NCBI GenBank assembly: GCA_963972255.1
Contig: CAXATO010000001.1
Location: 62,001-126,000, forward strand
DNA length: 64,000 bases
Source of the DNA: UBA1479 sp002706405
Lineage (GTDB): Bacteria; Pseudomonadota; Alphaproteobacteria; Rhodospirillales; Casp-alpha2
Reading direction: 5' to 3'
Shown: positions 1 to 9,196 of the stretch, piece by piece
Numbering within the stretch: the stretch's first letter is position 1
Layout: each line of letters starts with the position of its first letter
The notes under the pieces: generated by a model
Told to the model about the DNA's origin: nothing
Seen by the model: only the letters and a program-made list of their open reading frames with translations
Database searches by the model: none
Program-made: the position numbers and the translations under genes

Positions 1-1275
1 AAGAGCAAGAATTTAATGATTTCAGCCTGTGTTGCGGGGCTAATTTTTGTCACTCCCGTGATTGCCTTCGGCGCCGACTCTCACGGGCACGGTCCTGAAG
101 AGATTAAAGGTCACGAAGAAAAATCTGATCATTCTGAGGCGTCTTCTAGCGCGCGAGATACGGAAAAAAAGGGCCATTCAGATAAAGAAGCTGATGGAGA
201 TCATGCGGAAGGCGAAAAGCCGCATGGCAGTGAAGGGCATGAAGAAAAAAAGGCGGAAGGCATTTCGCTTTCAGAAGCCCAACTCCGAGAAGCCGGTGTG
301 ATTGTCCGCCCACTGCAGCCTATGCAGGTGCCCTCTCGGCTGAATGTTCCGGGCGAGGTTCTTTTCAACCAGTACAAGACCCGTATTGTTACTCCGCGGA
401 TCACGGCGATGGCCCTGAAACGCGAGGCCATCATGGGTCAGCAAGTCCGAAAGGGAGATGTCCTTGCGACCTTATTCAGTGTCGAAATGGCCCAGGCTCA
501 AGGCGAATACATCGTCGCGTCCACTGAATGGAACCGAGTCCGAAATATCGGGGAAAAAATCGTCTCAGAAAAACGGGCGACCGAAGCTCGTGTAAACCAG
601 CAACAAGCCAAGGCACGTCTGATTGCATATGGCCTGACAAAAGATCAAATCGCGGCCCTGTCCGCCCAGGTCTCTCTGGAAGCGCCGGGCCAATTCGACA
701 TCCTTGCGGACCAGGACGGTCTTATCGTGGTCGATGACTTTCTGGTTGGGCAGGTCATCGAGCCGGGCACGCCGATCTATAAAATTACGGATCCGGAATC
801 ACGATGGATCGAAGCCAGGATCAGCCCCTCGGAAGCACGATTGGTCGAACCAGGTGGTCTGGTCAGGGTCGAAACAGAATCGACAGGTGCTCAAGCGTAT
901 GAGGGGCGAGTCCTCCAGATCGAACAACAAGTCGATGAGAAAACCCGGACCCTGGGCGTGCGGATCGAAGTGATCGACCCTCAGCAACAATTGCGCCCTG
1001 GACAGTTCGTCACGGTTTCGTTGAACGGGGGCGGACACGCGAACGTGTTGGCCTTACCGAAAAAGGCCGTGCTTCGGGGGCCCGATGGAGATTGGACAGT
1101 ATTTCAGCAGGTGTCGGCTGAGAGGTTCGAGCCTGTGGAAATTCGTGTCATTCGAGAAACCTCAGGGTTGGTGGTGTTCGAGGGAATCCCGGTCGGCGCA
1201 AAGGTGGTGACCGACGGTGCTTTCTTCGTGCAGTCGGAGCTCGCGAAAAGCGGGTTCAGCGTTCACAACCACTGA
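1..1275 (+). CDS. RND heavy-metal efflux periplasmic adaptor (CusB/CzcB family), 5' end probably off the window
   Basis: This is the membrane-fusion subunit that links an RND pump in the inner membrane to an outer-membrane channel. The first ATG is at 16, but the frame is open back to base 1 and reads K-S-K-N-L before it. That gives the signal peptide the positive start it otherwise lacks, so I think the true start lies upstream. After the hydrophobic segment comes a stretch of about 60 residues rich in His, Asp and Glu, a likely metal-binding region. The rest shows the usual order of the family: barrel-sandwich hybrid, helical hairpin with ERVRNIGEKI-type heptads, and beta-barrel, with ALPKKAVLRG near the end. 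The pump gene follows after 18 bases, so the two are co-transcribed. An outer-membrane factor gene may sit just upstream, outside the window. The metal cannot be read from the sequence. Confidence 0.9.
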   Translation, partial: KSKNLMISACVAGLIFVTPVIAFGADSHGHGPEEIKGHEEKSDHSEASSSARDTEKKGHSDKEADGDHAEGEKPHGSEGHEEKKAEGISLSEAQLREAGVIVRPLQPMQVPSRLNVPGEVLFNQYKTRIVTPRITAMALKREAIMGQQVRKGDVLATLFSVEMAQAQGEYIVASTEWNRVRNIGEKIVSEKRATEARVNQQQAKARLIAYGLTKDQIAALSAQVSLEAPGQFDILADQDGLIVVDDFLVGQVIEPGTPIYKITDPESRWIEARISPSEARLVEPGGLVRVETESTGAQAYEGRVLQIEQQVDEKTRTLGVRIEVIDPQQQLRPGQFVTVSLNGGGHANVLALPKKAVLRGPDGDWTVFQQVSAERFEPVEIRVIRETSGLVVFEGIPVGAKVVTDGAFFVQSELAKSGFSVHNH

Positions 1276-1293
1276 TCGGCAGGAACTAGCACC

Positions 1294-4200
1294 ATGTTGA
1301 ATAAGATCATCGACCTTGGGATCCAGGGACGACTTCTCGTCGTCCTTGTCCTGTTTGGAATCATGGCTGGCGCAGCGATTCTGCTGCCCCGTCTTAACCT
1401 TGACGCTTTTCCGGATGTTACAAATGTTCAAGTCTCGATCAATACGGAAGCACGCGGCCTTGCCGCCGAGGAAGTTGAACAACTGATCACTTACCCGATC
1501 GAGGCAGTGATGTACTCGATGCCGGATGTATCGGAAGTCCGCTCAATATCGAAATCCGGCCTATCGGTTGTCACCGTCGTATTCGCCGAAGGGACAGACA
1601 TCTACTTTGCACGCCAACTCACGTTTGAGCGTTTACAGGCGGCAAAAGAACAAATCCCGGAGGGTATCGGTTCTCCTGAAATGGGGCCGAACACGAGTGG
1701 TTTGGGGCAGGTGTTCCAATATGTCCTGCGTTCCGAGGCTACGGATGCCTTCGACGTCACGGCATTGCGTAGTCTGAATGATTGGGTCGTGAAGCTGTTG
1801 CTCATGCCCGTGGATGGCATTACCGAAGTTTTGTCCTTTGGGGGGGAAGTTCGCCAGTATCAAGTGTTGGTCAATCCGGAACGGTTGCTTTCCTACGGCC
1901 TGCATGTCCGCGAAATCCAAGAAGCGATTGAAAACAACAATCGCAATGCGGGCGGGTGGTTCATGGACCGAGGTCAGGAACAACTCGTCATCCGGGGCGT
2001 CGGCTGGGTCAGAAGTGAGCAAGATGGCTTGCGGGACATCGGTAACATACCGATCAAGGAAGAAGACGGTGTCGTTGTTCGGGTGAAGGACGTCGCGGAA
2101 GTCGCCTTCGGAAACGAGATTCGACAAGGGGCCGTTTCGATGACCGCGCGCTCCCCCGACGGATCGCCAGTCCAGTATGGCGAGGTTGTTACGGGGATCA
2201 TCCTGAAGCGGACGGGAGCGAATACCAAAGCAACCATCGATGGCGTGAAATCACGATTGCCGATCATCCAGAATGCCCTTCCCAAAGGGGTATTGCTCGA
2301 GCCCATCTATGACCAGGCTGATTTGATTACAAAAGCAGTGGAAACGGTGACACGCGCCTTGATCGAGGCGTTTGCATTGATCGTCGTGATTCTTCTTTTG
2401 TTTTTGATGAACCTGCGGGCGTCGCTCTTGGTTCTGGTCTCCGTGCCTGTGTCGATCGGTCTCGCCTTGATGGCCATGGCTTATTGGGGGGTATCGGCTA
2501 ATCTTATGTCGCTCGGCGGATTGACGATTGCGATCGGCATGATGGTCGATGGTTCCGTCGTGATGATGGAGAACATCTTCAAGCACCTGACCTCCCATGG
2601 CGAGGGGAGTGCACCCCGAACATTGGGGCAGGAGCCTCATGCCTTACGCTTGAGGGTTCAGGAGGCCGCCAAAGAAGTCGGCCGGCCGGTTTTCTTCGCC
2701 GTCCTCATCATCATCGTGGTGTTTGCCCCGCTGTTCAGTCTTGAAGGGGTCGAAGGAAAACTCTTTCAGCCAATGGCGACTTCAATCGTTTTGGCCATGA
2801 TGGCATCGCTTGTCGTCGCGCTGATCGTCATTCCCGCGTTGGCGACTTATGCTTTCAGTCGACCGGTCAAACATCGCGACAGTCCCATTTTCAAGCCGAT
2901 TGAGGCAACTTACAGGTGGGGACTTGCCAGAGCACTGAACAATCGTATTGCCGTGACTTTGGTGGCGCTTGCGATCTTCCTTGGGTCTCTTGCCACGGTT
3001 CCATACTTGGGAACGGAGTTCGTGCCGGAACTGGAGGAGGGCACTCTCAATGTCCGGGTAACTCTCGGGCCCTCCGTGAGTCTCGATACCTCTCTCGAGG
3101 TCGCAAAAAAGCTTGAGCGGAAGCTGATCGACTTTCCAGAAGTTACCTACGTTTCTGCACGCGTTGGTCGGCCGGAGCTTGGGGGTGATCCGGAACCCGT
3201 TTCCAACATCGAATTATTGGTCGGGCTTTTGCCCGTAGATCAATGGACGTCGGCCGAAAACCGAAAAGGACTTCAAGCCTTGATGGAGGCCAAGATGTCT
3301 GTTCATCCGGGTCTATTGTTCTCCTTCTCCCAACCCATCGCGACGCGCGTCGACGAACTGCTTTCGGGTGTGAAAGCTCAATTGGCCGTTAAGCTATTCG
3401 GGCCGGACCTGGACACTCTTGCCAAGAAAGGACAAGAGATCGAGGCATTCATTAAGACTGTGGATGGTACGCGTGATGTCGCCATGGAACAGGTCGTGGG
3501 TGAGGCTCAACTGGTGGTCAGCCCGGACCGTGACCGTTTGGCGCGCTACGGCATTCCTGTCAGCCAGGTAATGGACTTGGTGGCCGATGCCATTGGCGGT
3601 GTCTCAGCGGGGCAGGTAATCAGCGGAAACGAACGCTACGATATCTATATCCGTTTGGCTTCGGAGTTTCGTGACAGCACAGAAGCAATCTCAGGCCTTG
3701 TCCTCCAGGCGCCTAACGGCGGATGGGTCCGTCTTCGCGATGTTGCGTCCGTGGACATTATCAGCGGTCCGCCACAAATTCGAAGGGATGACGTACAAAG
3801 GCGTGTCGTTATCCAGGCAAACGTCGAAGGACGCGACATGGGTGGGCTTGTTTCGGAATTGGAGAAACGAATCCCCGAAGCTGTCGAACTCCCACCGGGC
3901 TACTCGGTGGTATTCGGAGGCCAATTCGAGAATCAACGCCGCGCACAAGAACGTCTGACCATCGTCGTTCCGCTTTCTCTGTGCCTGATATTTCTGTTGC
4001 TGTTCTTCGCCTTTGGGTCCGTTGGTCAGTCGTTCTTGATCATGGTGAATGTGCCACTGGCGCTGATCGGCGGAATCTTCTCGTTGTTCCTCACGGGACA
4101 GTTTCTGTCCGTTCCGGGATCGATCGGCTTTATCGCGTTGTTTGGCGTGGCTGTCTTGAACGGCGTGGTGATGGTCAATGCCATTAACCAAAACATTCTC

Positions 4201-4491
4201 GGGGGCATGGAGCCTGACGAGGCCGTGTATCAAGGCGCGTTGTCGCGTCTTCGGCCCGTTCTAATGACGGCGTTGATTGCCGCACTGGGCCTGATCCCGA
4301 TGCTGCTTTCGACGGGTGTTGGTTCTGAGGTTCAGCGGCCTTTGGCGACCGTGGTGGTCGGGGGGCTGCTCAGTTCGACATTGCTCACTCTACTTCTCTT
4401 GCCCGCGCTCTACACGTGGTTCTCGCGAGGCATGCTCCGCTATTGGCGGCGTACTCATCAGTCCAACTATCAAACTTCGGAGGTAATGTGA
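1294..4491 (+). CDS. CusA/CzcA-family heavy-metal RND efflux pump
   Basis: This 1065-residue inner-membrane proton-driven pump exports metal ions through the adaptor encoded just upstream. The N-terminus carries the family hallmark LDAFPDVTNVQV. The length fits CzcA/CusA proteins (about 1040-1070 aa). The TM4 signature at residues 410-427 reads AIGMMVDGSVVMMEN. It has the Asp and Glu of the proton relay (D419, E426) but matches neither the textbook Zn/Cd/Co form (DFG...DGA) nor the Cu/Ag form (AIG...DAAIVMIEN) exactly, so I leave the metal open. A TGATG overlap of one base links it to the lipoprotein gene that follows. G+C looks lower than in the right half of the window, consistent with acquisition by transfer. 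Confidence 0.93.
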   Translation: MLNKIIDLGIQGRLLVVLVLFGIMAGAAILLPRLNLDAFPDVTNVQVSINTEARGLAAEEVEQLITYPIEAVMYSMPDVSEVRSISKSGLSVVTVVFAEGTDIYFARQLTFERLQAAKEQIPEGIGSPEMGPNTSGLGQVFQYVLRSEATDAFDVTALRSLNDWVVKLLLMPVDGITEVLSFGGEVRQYQVLVNPERLLSYGLHVREIQEAIENNNRNAGGWFMDRGQEQLVIRGVGWVRSEQDGLRDIGNIPIKEEDGVVVRVKDVAEVAFGNEIRQGAVSMTARSPDGSPVQYGEVVTGIILKRTGANTKATIDGVKSRLPIIQNALPKGVLLEPIYDQADLITKAVETVTRALIEAFALIVVILLLFLMNLRASLLVLVSVPVSIGLALMAMAYWGVSANLMSLGGLTIAIGMMVDGSVVMMENIFKHLTSHGEGSAPRTLGQEPHALRLRVQEAAKEVGRPVFFAVLIIIVVFAPLFSLEGVEGKLFQPMATSIVLAMMASLVVALIVIPALATYAFSRPVKHRDSPIFKPIEATYRWGLARALNNRIAVTLVALAIFLGSLATVPYLGTEFVPELEEGTLNVRVTLGPSVSLDTSLEVAKKLERKLIDFPEVTYVSARVGRPELGGDPEPVSNIELLVGLLPVDQWTSAENRKGLQALMEAKMSVHPGLLFSFSQPIATRVDELLSGVKAQLAVKLFGPDLDTLAKKGQEIEAFIKTVDGTRDVAMEQVVGEAQLVVSPDRDRLARYGIPVSQVMDLVADAIGGVSAGQVISGNERYDIYIRLASEFRDSTEAISGLVLQAPNGGWVRLRDVASVDIISGPPQIRRDDVQRRVVIQANVEGRDMGGLVSELEKRIPEAVELPPGYSVVFGGQFENQRRAQERLTIVVPLSLCLIFLLLFFAFGSVGQSFLIMVNVPLALIGGIFSLFLTGQFLSVPGSIGFIALFGVAVLNGVVMVNAINQNILGGMEPDEAVYQGALSRLRPVLMTALIAALGLIPMLLSTGVGSEVQRPLATVVVGGLLSSTLLTLLLLPALYTWFSRGMLRYWRRTHQSNYQTSEVM

Positions 4492-4928
4492 TGCGTAAAC
4501 TCTTTCCTGTAACAGCCGCGCTGTTTGGAGCCATTCTTTTAGCGGGCTGTGCCTCAAACAGCCAAGAAATCACAAAAATGGGTGGCCTTTCGATCAAAGT
4601 TGAAAATACGGCCAAGACCGAGATCGATATGGTTAAAATATGGAAAAGGGAAGATGGTGAGCTCATCCTTACCGGACGAATTATGCAGCGTGGGTACGGG
4701 AGTTTGATCCGTGGGCATGTGGATGTTGAGTTCGTCGACAATGGTACGAATGCGCAGCGGCAATATGTCGGCGACATTCAACGAGCGATACCGATCACGA
4801 AGCACTTCAAGCGAGCGAACTTCGATTCCAATTTAGGGAACTTGGAATTGGCCGCAGGGCAATTGAACCTGCGTTACCACGAAGAAGCTCACCAGCTTGA
4901 GCCGATGGAATTGAAGAAGAATACGTGA
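4491..4928 (+). CDS. Small lipoprotein of the metal-efflux operon
   Basis: The product is 145 aa. The start at 4491 overlaps the last base of the pump stop codon and is preceded by a good GGAGG. It gives a clear lipoprotein signal: MRKLF, a hydrophobic stretch, then the lipobox LAGC. A longer frame from 4416 would lose the signal peptide. The mature part is polar and beta-rich (for example SIKVENTAKTEID and VDVEFVDN) with no cysteine after the lipidated one and no recognised catalytic motif. I do not recognise the family. The coupling to the pump suggests an envelope accessory role in metal efflux, but that is inference only. Confidence 0.8.
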   Translation: MRKLFPVTAALFGAILLAGCASNSQEITKMGGLSIKVENTAKTEIDMVKIWKREDGELILTGRIMQRGYGSLIRGHVDVEFVDNGTNAQRQYVGDIQRAIPITKHFKRANFDSNLGNLELAAGQLNLRYHEEAHQLEPMELKKNT

Positions 4929-4961
4929 TCGCTTATCACAGCTGGAATGTATGAAACATCG

Positions 4962-4988
4962 AGAGGCCCGCATTTTGCGGGCCTCTTT
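4962..4988 (+). terminator. Rho-independent terminator of the efflux operon
   Basis: A perfect 9-bp GC-rich stem (GAGGCCCGC with GCGGGCCTC) and a 5-nt loop ATTTT are followed by TTT. It lies 34 bases after the lipoprotein stop. Confidence 0.85.
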
Positions 4989-5055
4989 CACCGACGTTAT
5001 TATGCGATCGGGAGTGCTGAATAGGGGAGCAAGTGGATATAGGCGAAGGAATACG

Positions 5056-5940
5056 TTAATGACCTCTGCGGGACTCACCGATAGGAGACGGTGCCCAGCT
5101 TTGGGGGCCAAACTGCAACCGACGTGCTTCGCTCTTGGGGAAAAGCGTCCAATTCACGTGTGCGTACGCTTCCTCAAGGTCGGTGCAAATTCTGCTTAAG
5201 ATACTCCCGGCTTTATTTGTCGAGCCATCAGTCGCGACCTTAAGTGGACGCTTTCCCGATAACGCCAATCTCCGCTCGTCTTCCAGCCAATCAAGCGTGA
5301 GCTGCTCGAAGACAAAGGCTTTGCCGAACTCGTCGGACTGGACTGACTTGGAGCGCGCCAAGACCCAGAAGGTTTCGGGGACCGTCGAACGAGCCTTGGA
5401 ATGCAGCTCAAGCTGTGAGTAAGGCACGCGGGGCAAGGTCGTGGCATACGTTGCCGCACGTTCTATGAGACCGGTGTTGTCGAAACTTAATTCCGCGCCC
5501 GGCTCGCTTGGGAGTTCGGTGATGACCCAAACTCTCTTCGAATTGCGATCCCGAATTTGCGTGAACCCGTAGCGGATGAAGGTGGTTTTGACGGAAAAGG
5601 GACGGGCTTCGTTGTGCCAGGGAACGACCAGGATCTTGAATGGAAGTTCATCCTGACCAGCCCAAGGTTCGAGTCCGATCGCGATCTCCGTCGTATTACC
5701 GCGCATCGTCATGAAGCGTACGCCGGCACTTTCGAGAGCTTCCGAAATGGCGCCGATCACTTGGCGGCGGCTTGGTGAGAGAAAATTTCTACGAGGAATG
5801 ATCGTCCGGAAATCGGTAGAGCCCTCTTCCATGCGGCGGACGGTGCCCACTCCGATGCCCGCAGCGAACGCCAAATTGCGCTGTTCCCAGCCTAACAGGG
5901 CCCGGGCGGCGGCGATCTCCGTGGAGGTGAGCGGCATCAT
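5056..5940 (-). CDS. XRE-type HTH regulator with an unrecognised C-terminal domain
   Basis: The product is 294 aa. Residues 6-40 form a helix-turn-helix of the XRE/Cro type (IAAARALLGWEQRNLA, then GIGVGTVRRMEEGS). The remaining ~240 residues match nothing I recognise and may bind a ligand or partner. The first ATG of a double ATG at 5935-5940 has an AAGG a few bases upstream. The gene is divergent from the PcfJ-like gene. The shared intergenic region contains a promoter and two TGCTWAGCA palindromes, so it probably represses itself and its neighbour. A third matching box lies near 15,900, upstream of the 309-aa gene, which suggests this protein runs the whole module. Confidence 0.75.
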   Translation of the reverse strand: MMPLTSTEIAAARALLGWEQRNLAFAAGIGVGTVRRMEEGSTDFRTIIPRRNFLSPSRRQVIGAISEALESAGVRFMTMRGNTTEIAIGLEPWAGQDELPFKILVVPWHNEARPFSVKTTFIRYGFTQIRDRNSKRVWVITELPSEPGAELSFDNTGLIERAATYATTLPRVPYSQLELHSKARSTVPETFWVLARSKSVQSDEFGKAFVFEQLTLDWLEDERRLALSGKRPLKVATDGSTNKAGSILSRICTDLEEAYAHVNWTLFPKSEARRLQFGPQSWAPSPIGESRRGH

Positions 5941-5966
5941 GGCCTTACTTTACTCAGCAAAATGGG

Positions 5967-6023
5967 TGCTTAGCAACAAATTGGTTGACATTTAAATATG
6001 TTCTGTCAAATAAATGCTAAGCA
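5967..6023. promoter_or_regulatory. Divergent promoter region with two TGCTWAGCA palindromes
   Basis: TGCTTAGCA occurs at 5967-5975 and TGCTAAGCA at 6015-6023. Between them is a rightward promoter with TTGACA at 5985-5990, a 17-base spacer and AAATAA at 6008-6013. The second box would cover the transcription start. That in turn makes the ATG at 6014, which lies inside the box, unlikely as the start of the PcfJ-like gene. Confidence 0.6.
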
Positions 6024-6049
6024 TCAATTTATCGGTGAAAAGAGATAAA

Positions 6050-7987
6050 ATGTCCACGCCTCTTCAAAACTGGATCACGGACTCTCTGAATGACCCTGAG
6101 TTGGCGCGCGTCATGACGTTTGACGCGGCCAAGGCGCTCTGGCGCCAGGATTTGACCGCCCCGTTGCCAGCGAGCAAGCGGACGCGACAGGGGGTCGGGT
6201 CGGCTTACCTGGCGCTACGGCTACGCCTGCGCCAATCCGCGCCGGAGATCGACCGCATCGTCGGCCGCCAGGCCCATCAACTCCAGGCCATGCTGTTCTG
6301 CCTGAAGCGTCCGGATGTCGCCCGCCGCGTGGCGGAGCGGCGCCATCTGATCGAGATGCTGGACGCTGCCGGGCACATGGTCTCGCCGGAGGTGTTCATG
6401 GTGGCCCCGGACGAGGTGTGTCTGATCGTCACCAACATGCTTTTCGGGTACCGGGAGGACATTCCTTCCAGCGCTTATCCGGTCGTCGATAGAAAAAGGG
6501 CCGAAGAGCTCGCGGTGCTTGCCGAAAAGGCCCGCGCCCAATGGTCGGAACGTGTGCGCCTGCTTCCGGTGCTCTGTTTCCTGTCGCCGGCACAGCTCGA
6601 AATCCTCCGCCGCGAAGAGGCTTTCGATCCGGCGCTCGCCTGGACTCTTTTGAAATGGAGTTCCGCCTGGGCCCGATCGGGCCTGCCAAGCCGGCTATAC
6701 GACATCGGATGCCACCGCGAGGTCGTGGAGAGCATGCTGAGGATCGTGAAGGTACCGCCCGCCCCGAAGGAAAGGGCGCCGTTGCCACGCTTCCTGCAGA
6801 GGGTCGGCGACCTGGGATTGTCCCGGCGGAAGTCCGAGCGTCAGAAGCCGCGGCCGCCGAGCAGAACGCATTGCAGCTTTTCTATCCTGTCCGCCCGCCG
6901 TCCCGCCGGCTTGACCAATCAAATCCTGGGCGGCGGAAGCGGTCTCCTCAACGATCTGACGGATGAGCCGACGGCACGGTTGTTCGAGCCCATGCACTGC
7001 GTGATCCGCTTCGCGCTCGAGGCGTTCCCCGGGTTTGAGGCTTGGTTGATGCGGGAGGTTGATGAAGGCCGCGGCTACGTTCTCGCGATCTGTTTCCACC
7101 TGGCCGGGCAGGCGCTCCAAGAGGGCCGCACGGATTTGGTGGTGTTTGCATCGCCGGAAATACCCCCGTTGCATACGTACCAGCGCCATGCCCTTGGGTG
7201 GTGGGCCTTCTTCGAGAATCTGCAGGCGTGGGACCGGGAGAAAATTCTGTCGGAGGTCGCGGGGGCGGTGGTGACGCGCGGCGAGATCCGGGCGCTCCAT
7301 AAATTGACCGCGGATCTGACCGGCCCCTGGCCCGACGACACGACCCTGGGCCGTCTGCTTGAGGCCGTCCGGGCGGCGAACAAGGGCAAGACTGTCCGCC
7401 ACCTGGAGAGCCTCAACCGGGCCCAGGTCAAGGCGTTGCTGGAACTTCCCGATGCCGTCTGCCGCGCGAACGTCGTGCGGCTGATGGTCGAGGGAGATAC
7501 AAGCGCGGCCGAGAGCCCCATGCGAAGAACGCTCTGGCTTACGCGCCTCTCACCATCGGCGGACGTCCGCAGGCTCGCCAGCGCCCTCCAGCATGTCCAC
7601 ACACGGGAAAGCCTGGAAGGCGTCCTCCTCGCATGGGCCGAAAAACTCCGGTTCCCGCCGCCGCCGTTCAAGCCGGCGACGGAAAACCTGCTGCCCCTGG
7701 ACACACCGAAAGCCATGATCCGCGAGGCGCGCCTGCAGCGGAACTGCCTAGCCCATCTGATCGACGATGTGTTGAACGGTCACGCCTATTTCTACCGCTT
7801 TGACGATGTGCACGGGACGCGTTGGACCCTTCGGTTCGGTCCCGCCCGCTCGGCCGCGGGAGAGATCACCCATTGGTCCCTCGACCGCGCGGAACGGGAG
7901 GGCAGCGTGGCCGCGACGCCCGACGAGTTCGCCGCGATAGCGGCGGCGGTCCGCGGTCATATGGGGCGGCGGGGTGGGTCGGCTTGA
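6050..7987 (+). CDS. PcfJ-like protein
   Basis: The product is about 645 aa. The C-terminal ~90 residues resemble the PcfJ domain found in conjugative plasmids and integrative elements. The pattern is M-I-x-E-A-x-L-Q-x-N-C-L-A-H-L, then a short turn, Y-F-Y-R-F, a beta strand RWTLRFGP and a final W-S-L-D-R. The long N-terminal part is helical, with nothing I recognise. I chose the ATG at 6050 (MSTPLQNW) over the one at 6014, because 6014 lies within the promoter and operator. The biochemical role of PcfJ-like proteins is not known to me. The context (XRE regulator, relaxase, ParA-like ATPase) is that of a mobilisable element. Confidence 0.65.
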   Translation: MSTPLQNWITDSLNDPELARVMTFDAAKALWRQDLTAPLPASKRTRQGVGSAYLALRLRLRQSAPEIDRIVGRQAHQLQAMLFCLKRPDVARRVAERRHLIEMLDAAGHMVSPEVFMVAPDEVCLIVTNMLFGYREDIPSSAYPVVDRKRAEELAVLAEKARAQWSERVRLLPVLCFLSPAQLEILRREEAFDPALAWTLLKWSSAWARSGLPSRLYDIGCHREVVESMLRIVKVPPAPKERAPLPRFLQRVGDLGLSRRKSERQKPRPPSRTHCSFSILSARRPAGLTNQILGGGSGLLNDLTDEPTARLFEPMHCVIRFALEAFPGFEAWLMREVDEGRGYVLAICFHLAGQALQEGRTDLVVFASPEIPPLHTYQRHALGWWAFFENLQAWDREKILSEVAGAVVTRGEIRALHKLTADLTGPWPDDTTLGRLLEAVRAANKGKTVRHLESLNRAQVKALLELPDAVCRANVVRLMVEGDTSAAESPMRRTLWLTRLSPSADVRRLASALQHVHTRESLEGVLLAWAEKLRFPPPPFKPATENLLPLDTPKAMIREARLQRNCLAHLIDDVLNGHAYFYRFDDVHGTRWTLRFGPARSAAGEITHWSLDRAEREGSVAATPDEFAAIAAAVRGHMGRRGGSA

Positions 7988-8024
7988 TCGTGCCTCTCCC
8001 TGATTCCGCTCATCGCGCGCCTTC

Positions 8025-8065
8025 CATTGAAATTCCAAACCTTGATACCCCCCCGGTTGTGTTAG
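8025..8065 (+). promoter_or_regulatory. 41-bp conserved upstream element, copy 1
   Basis: This begins CATTGAAATTCC, continues through ACCTTGAT and seven C residues, and ends GGTTGT..TAG. A second copy with five differences lies at 10791-10831. Each copy sits 70-90 bases before the start of a secreted protein with a Gly-rich tail. A shared promoter or operator, possibly read by an alternative sigma factor, is the simplest explanation. Confidence 0.6.
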
Positions 8066-8150
8066 TCAGAAATCAGACGAATGCGGTCAATCCGCAAGGC
8101 GGTCCCGGCGCAACGCCATGCGGGCCGCTTTTCTTGAGGGGGTCTGGTTC

Positions 8151-8948
8151 ATGCGCTTCAAAAATGTTGCCGTATTGGGCGCCGTTGCCGTTGGCCTTAT
8201 GTCGGCGCCCGTTATGGCGGGCGACAAACCGGCCGTGTCCGCGATCAACGGCAAGGTCGAAGCCATCGGCGGTGAGTTGAACGATTCCCAGCTCTGGGCC
8301 GCCGCCGGCAGCGTCGCCGTGCCGATCAGCGGCCAGTTCGGCGCCCAGGTCGATGGTATTCTCGCCGACTACAGCGCTTCCGACACCTACGGCATCGGCC
8401 TGCATGGTTTCTGGCGCGATCCGGAAATCGGCCTCGCCGGCATCGTTGTGTCCCATACGGACATCGGCGGCACGGACATCAATCGCTATGCCGCCGAAGG
8501 CGAATACTATCTGAACAACCTGACCTTCGCCGGCACCGCCGGTTATCAGACGGGCGACAGTTTGGAAACGGGCTTCGGTGCCGCCGATATCCGCTGGTAC
8601 GCGACCGACGACCTGATGGTCGAGATCGGCGCCTCGGCGATCTCAAGCGCCCGCGTCGGTCATATCGGCGTGGAATGGAAAGCACCGGTCCGGTTCGCCG
8701 GGGTCAGCCTGTTCGCGGACGGCGCGATTGGAACAGACAGCTACGATCATGTGATCGGCGGCATCCGCATCTACTTCGGCGGAGGCGATAAGAGCCTGAA
8801 GCGCCGCCATCGTGAGGATGATCCGATCAACTCACTCGTGACGGGCGTTACCAGCGCCGTGTCCGGCGTGGCGGGGGCGGCGGCAGCGGCGGGTTCTAGT
8901 AGTAGTGGCGGGCTTGGTGGTGCCGGCGGCGGCGGCGGTGGCGTCTAG
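8151..8948 (+). CDS. Secreted, probably outer-membrane beta-barrel protein with Gly-rich tail
   Basis: The product is about 265 aa. The start at 8151 gives a typical Sec signal (MRFKN, hydrophobic core, cleavage after VMA) and has a GAGGGGG upstream; an ATG at 8118 would add 11 residues. Residues ~30-210 are a run of alternating strands with aromatic and Gly residues (YGIGLHGFW, YAAEGEYYL, AAGYQTGD-like turns). This fits a small outer-membrane barrel or a porin-like fold. The last ~40 residues are Ala/Gly/Ser-rich and end in a poly-Gly run. I do not recognise a named family. A strong terminator follows, so it is probably transcribed alone from the 41-bp element. Confidence 0.65.
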   Translation: MRFKNVAVLGAVAVGLMSAPVMAGDKPAVSAINGKVEAIGGELNDSQLWAAAGSVAVPISGQFGAQVDGILADYSASDTYGIGLHGFWRDPEIGLAGIVVSHTDIGGTDINRYAAEGEYYLNNLTFAGTAGYQTGDSLETGFGAADIRWYATDDLMVEIGASAISSARVGHIGVEWKAPVRFAGVSLFADGAIGTDSYDHVIGGIRIYFGGGDKSLKRRHREDDPINSLVTGVTSAVSGVAGAAAAAGSSSSGGLGGAGGGGGGV

Positions 8949-8962
8949 ACTGATTTGTTCAA

Positions 8963-9007
8963 GGAATACAAAAGGCCGAGGCGATAGCTTCGGCCTTTTT
9001 GTATTCC
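8963..9007. terminator. Strong bidirectional-looking terminator
   Basis: A long stem pairs GGAATAC and the following AAAAGGCCGA with TTCGGCCTTTTT and GTATTCC around a short loop. It lies directly after the secreted-protein gene. Confidence 0.85.
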
Positions 9008-9160
9008 GCGACGTTTCATGATCGGAGAGCCCCGGCGCCCACCATTCGGTTCTCGGTCAGCGAAAGAATAAACCACCCGTGGGCGGCCCCGTGTAATTGG
9101 CCGCATTATGTCTTCGTTCAACGACATTTTGGATTGTCAGCGTTCGTTTTCATCTGTACT

Positions 9161-9180
9161 ATGTCGCCGTATGACGACAT
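9161..9180. promoter_or_regulatory. Inverted-repeat operator candidate before hipBA
   Basis: ATGTCGCCGTATGACGACAT is a 20-bp inverted repeat with 8 of 10 pairs matching. It ends 16 bases before the HipB start. HipB-type antitoxins are known to repress their own operons through such sites; assigning this one is inference. Confidence 0.5.
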
Positions 9181-9196
9181 TCGAAGGGGCGAACCG

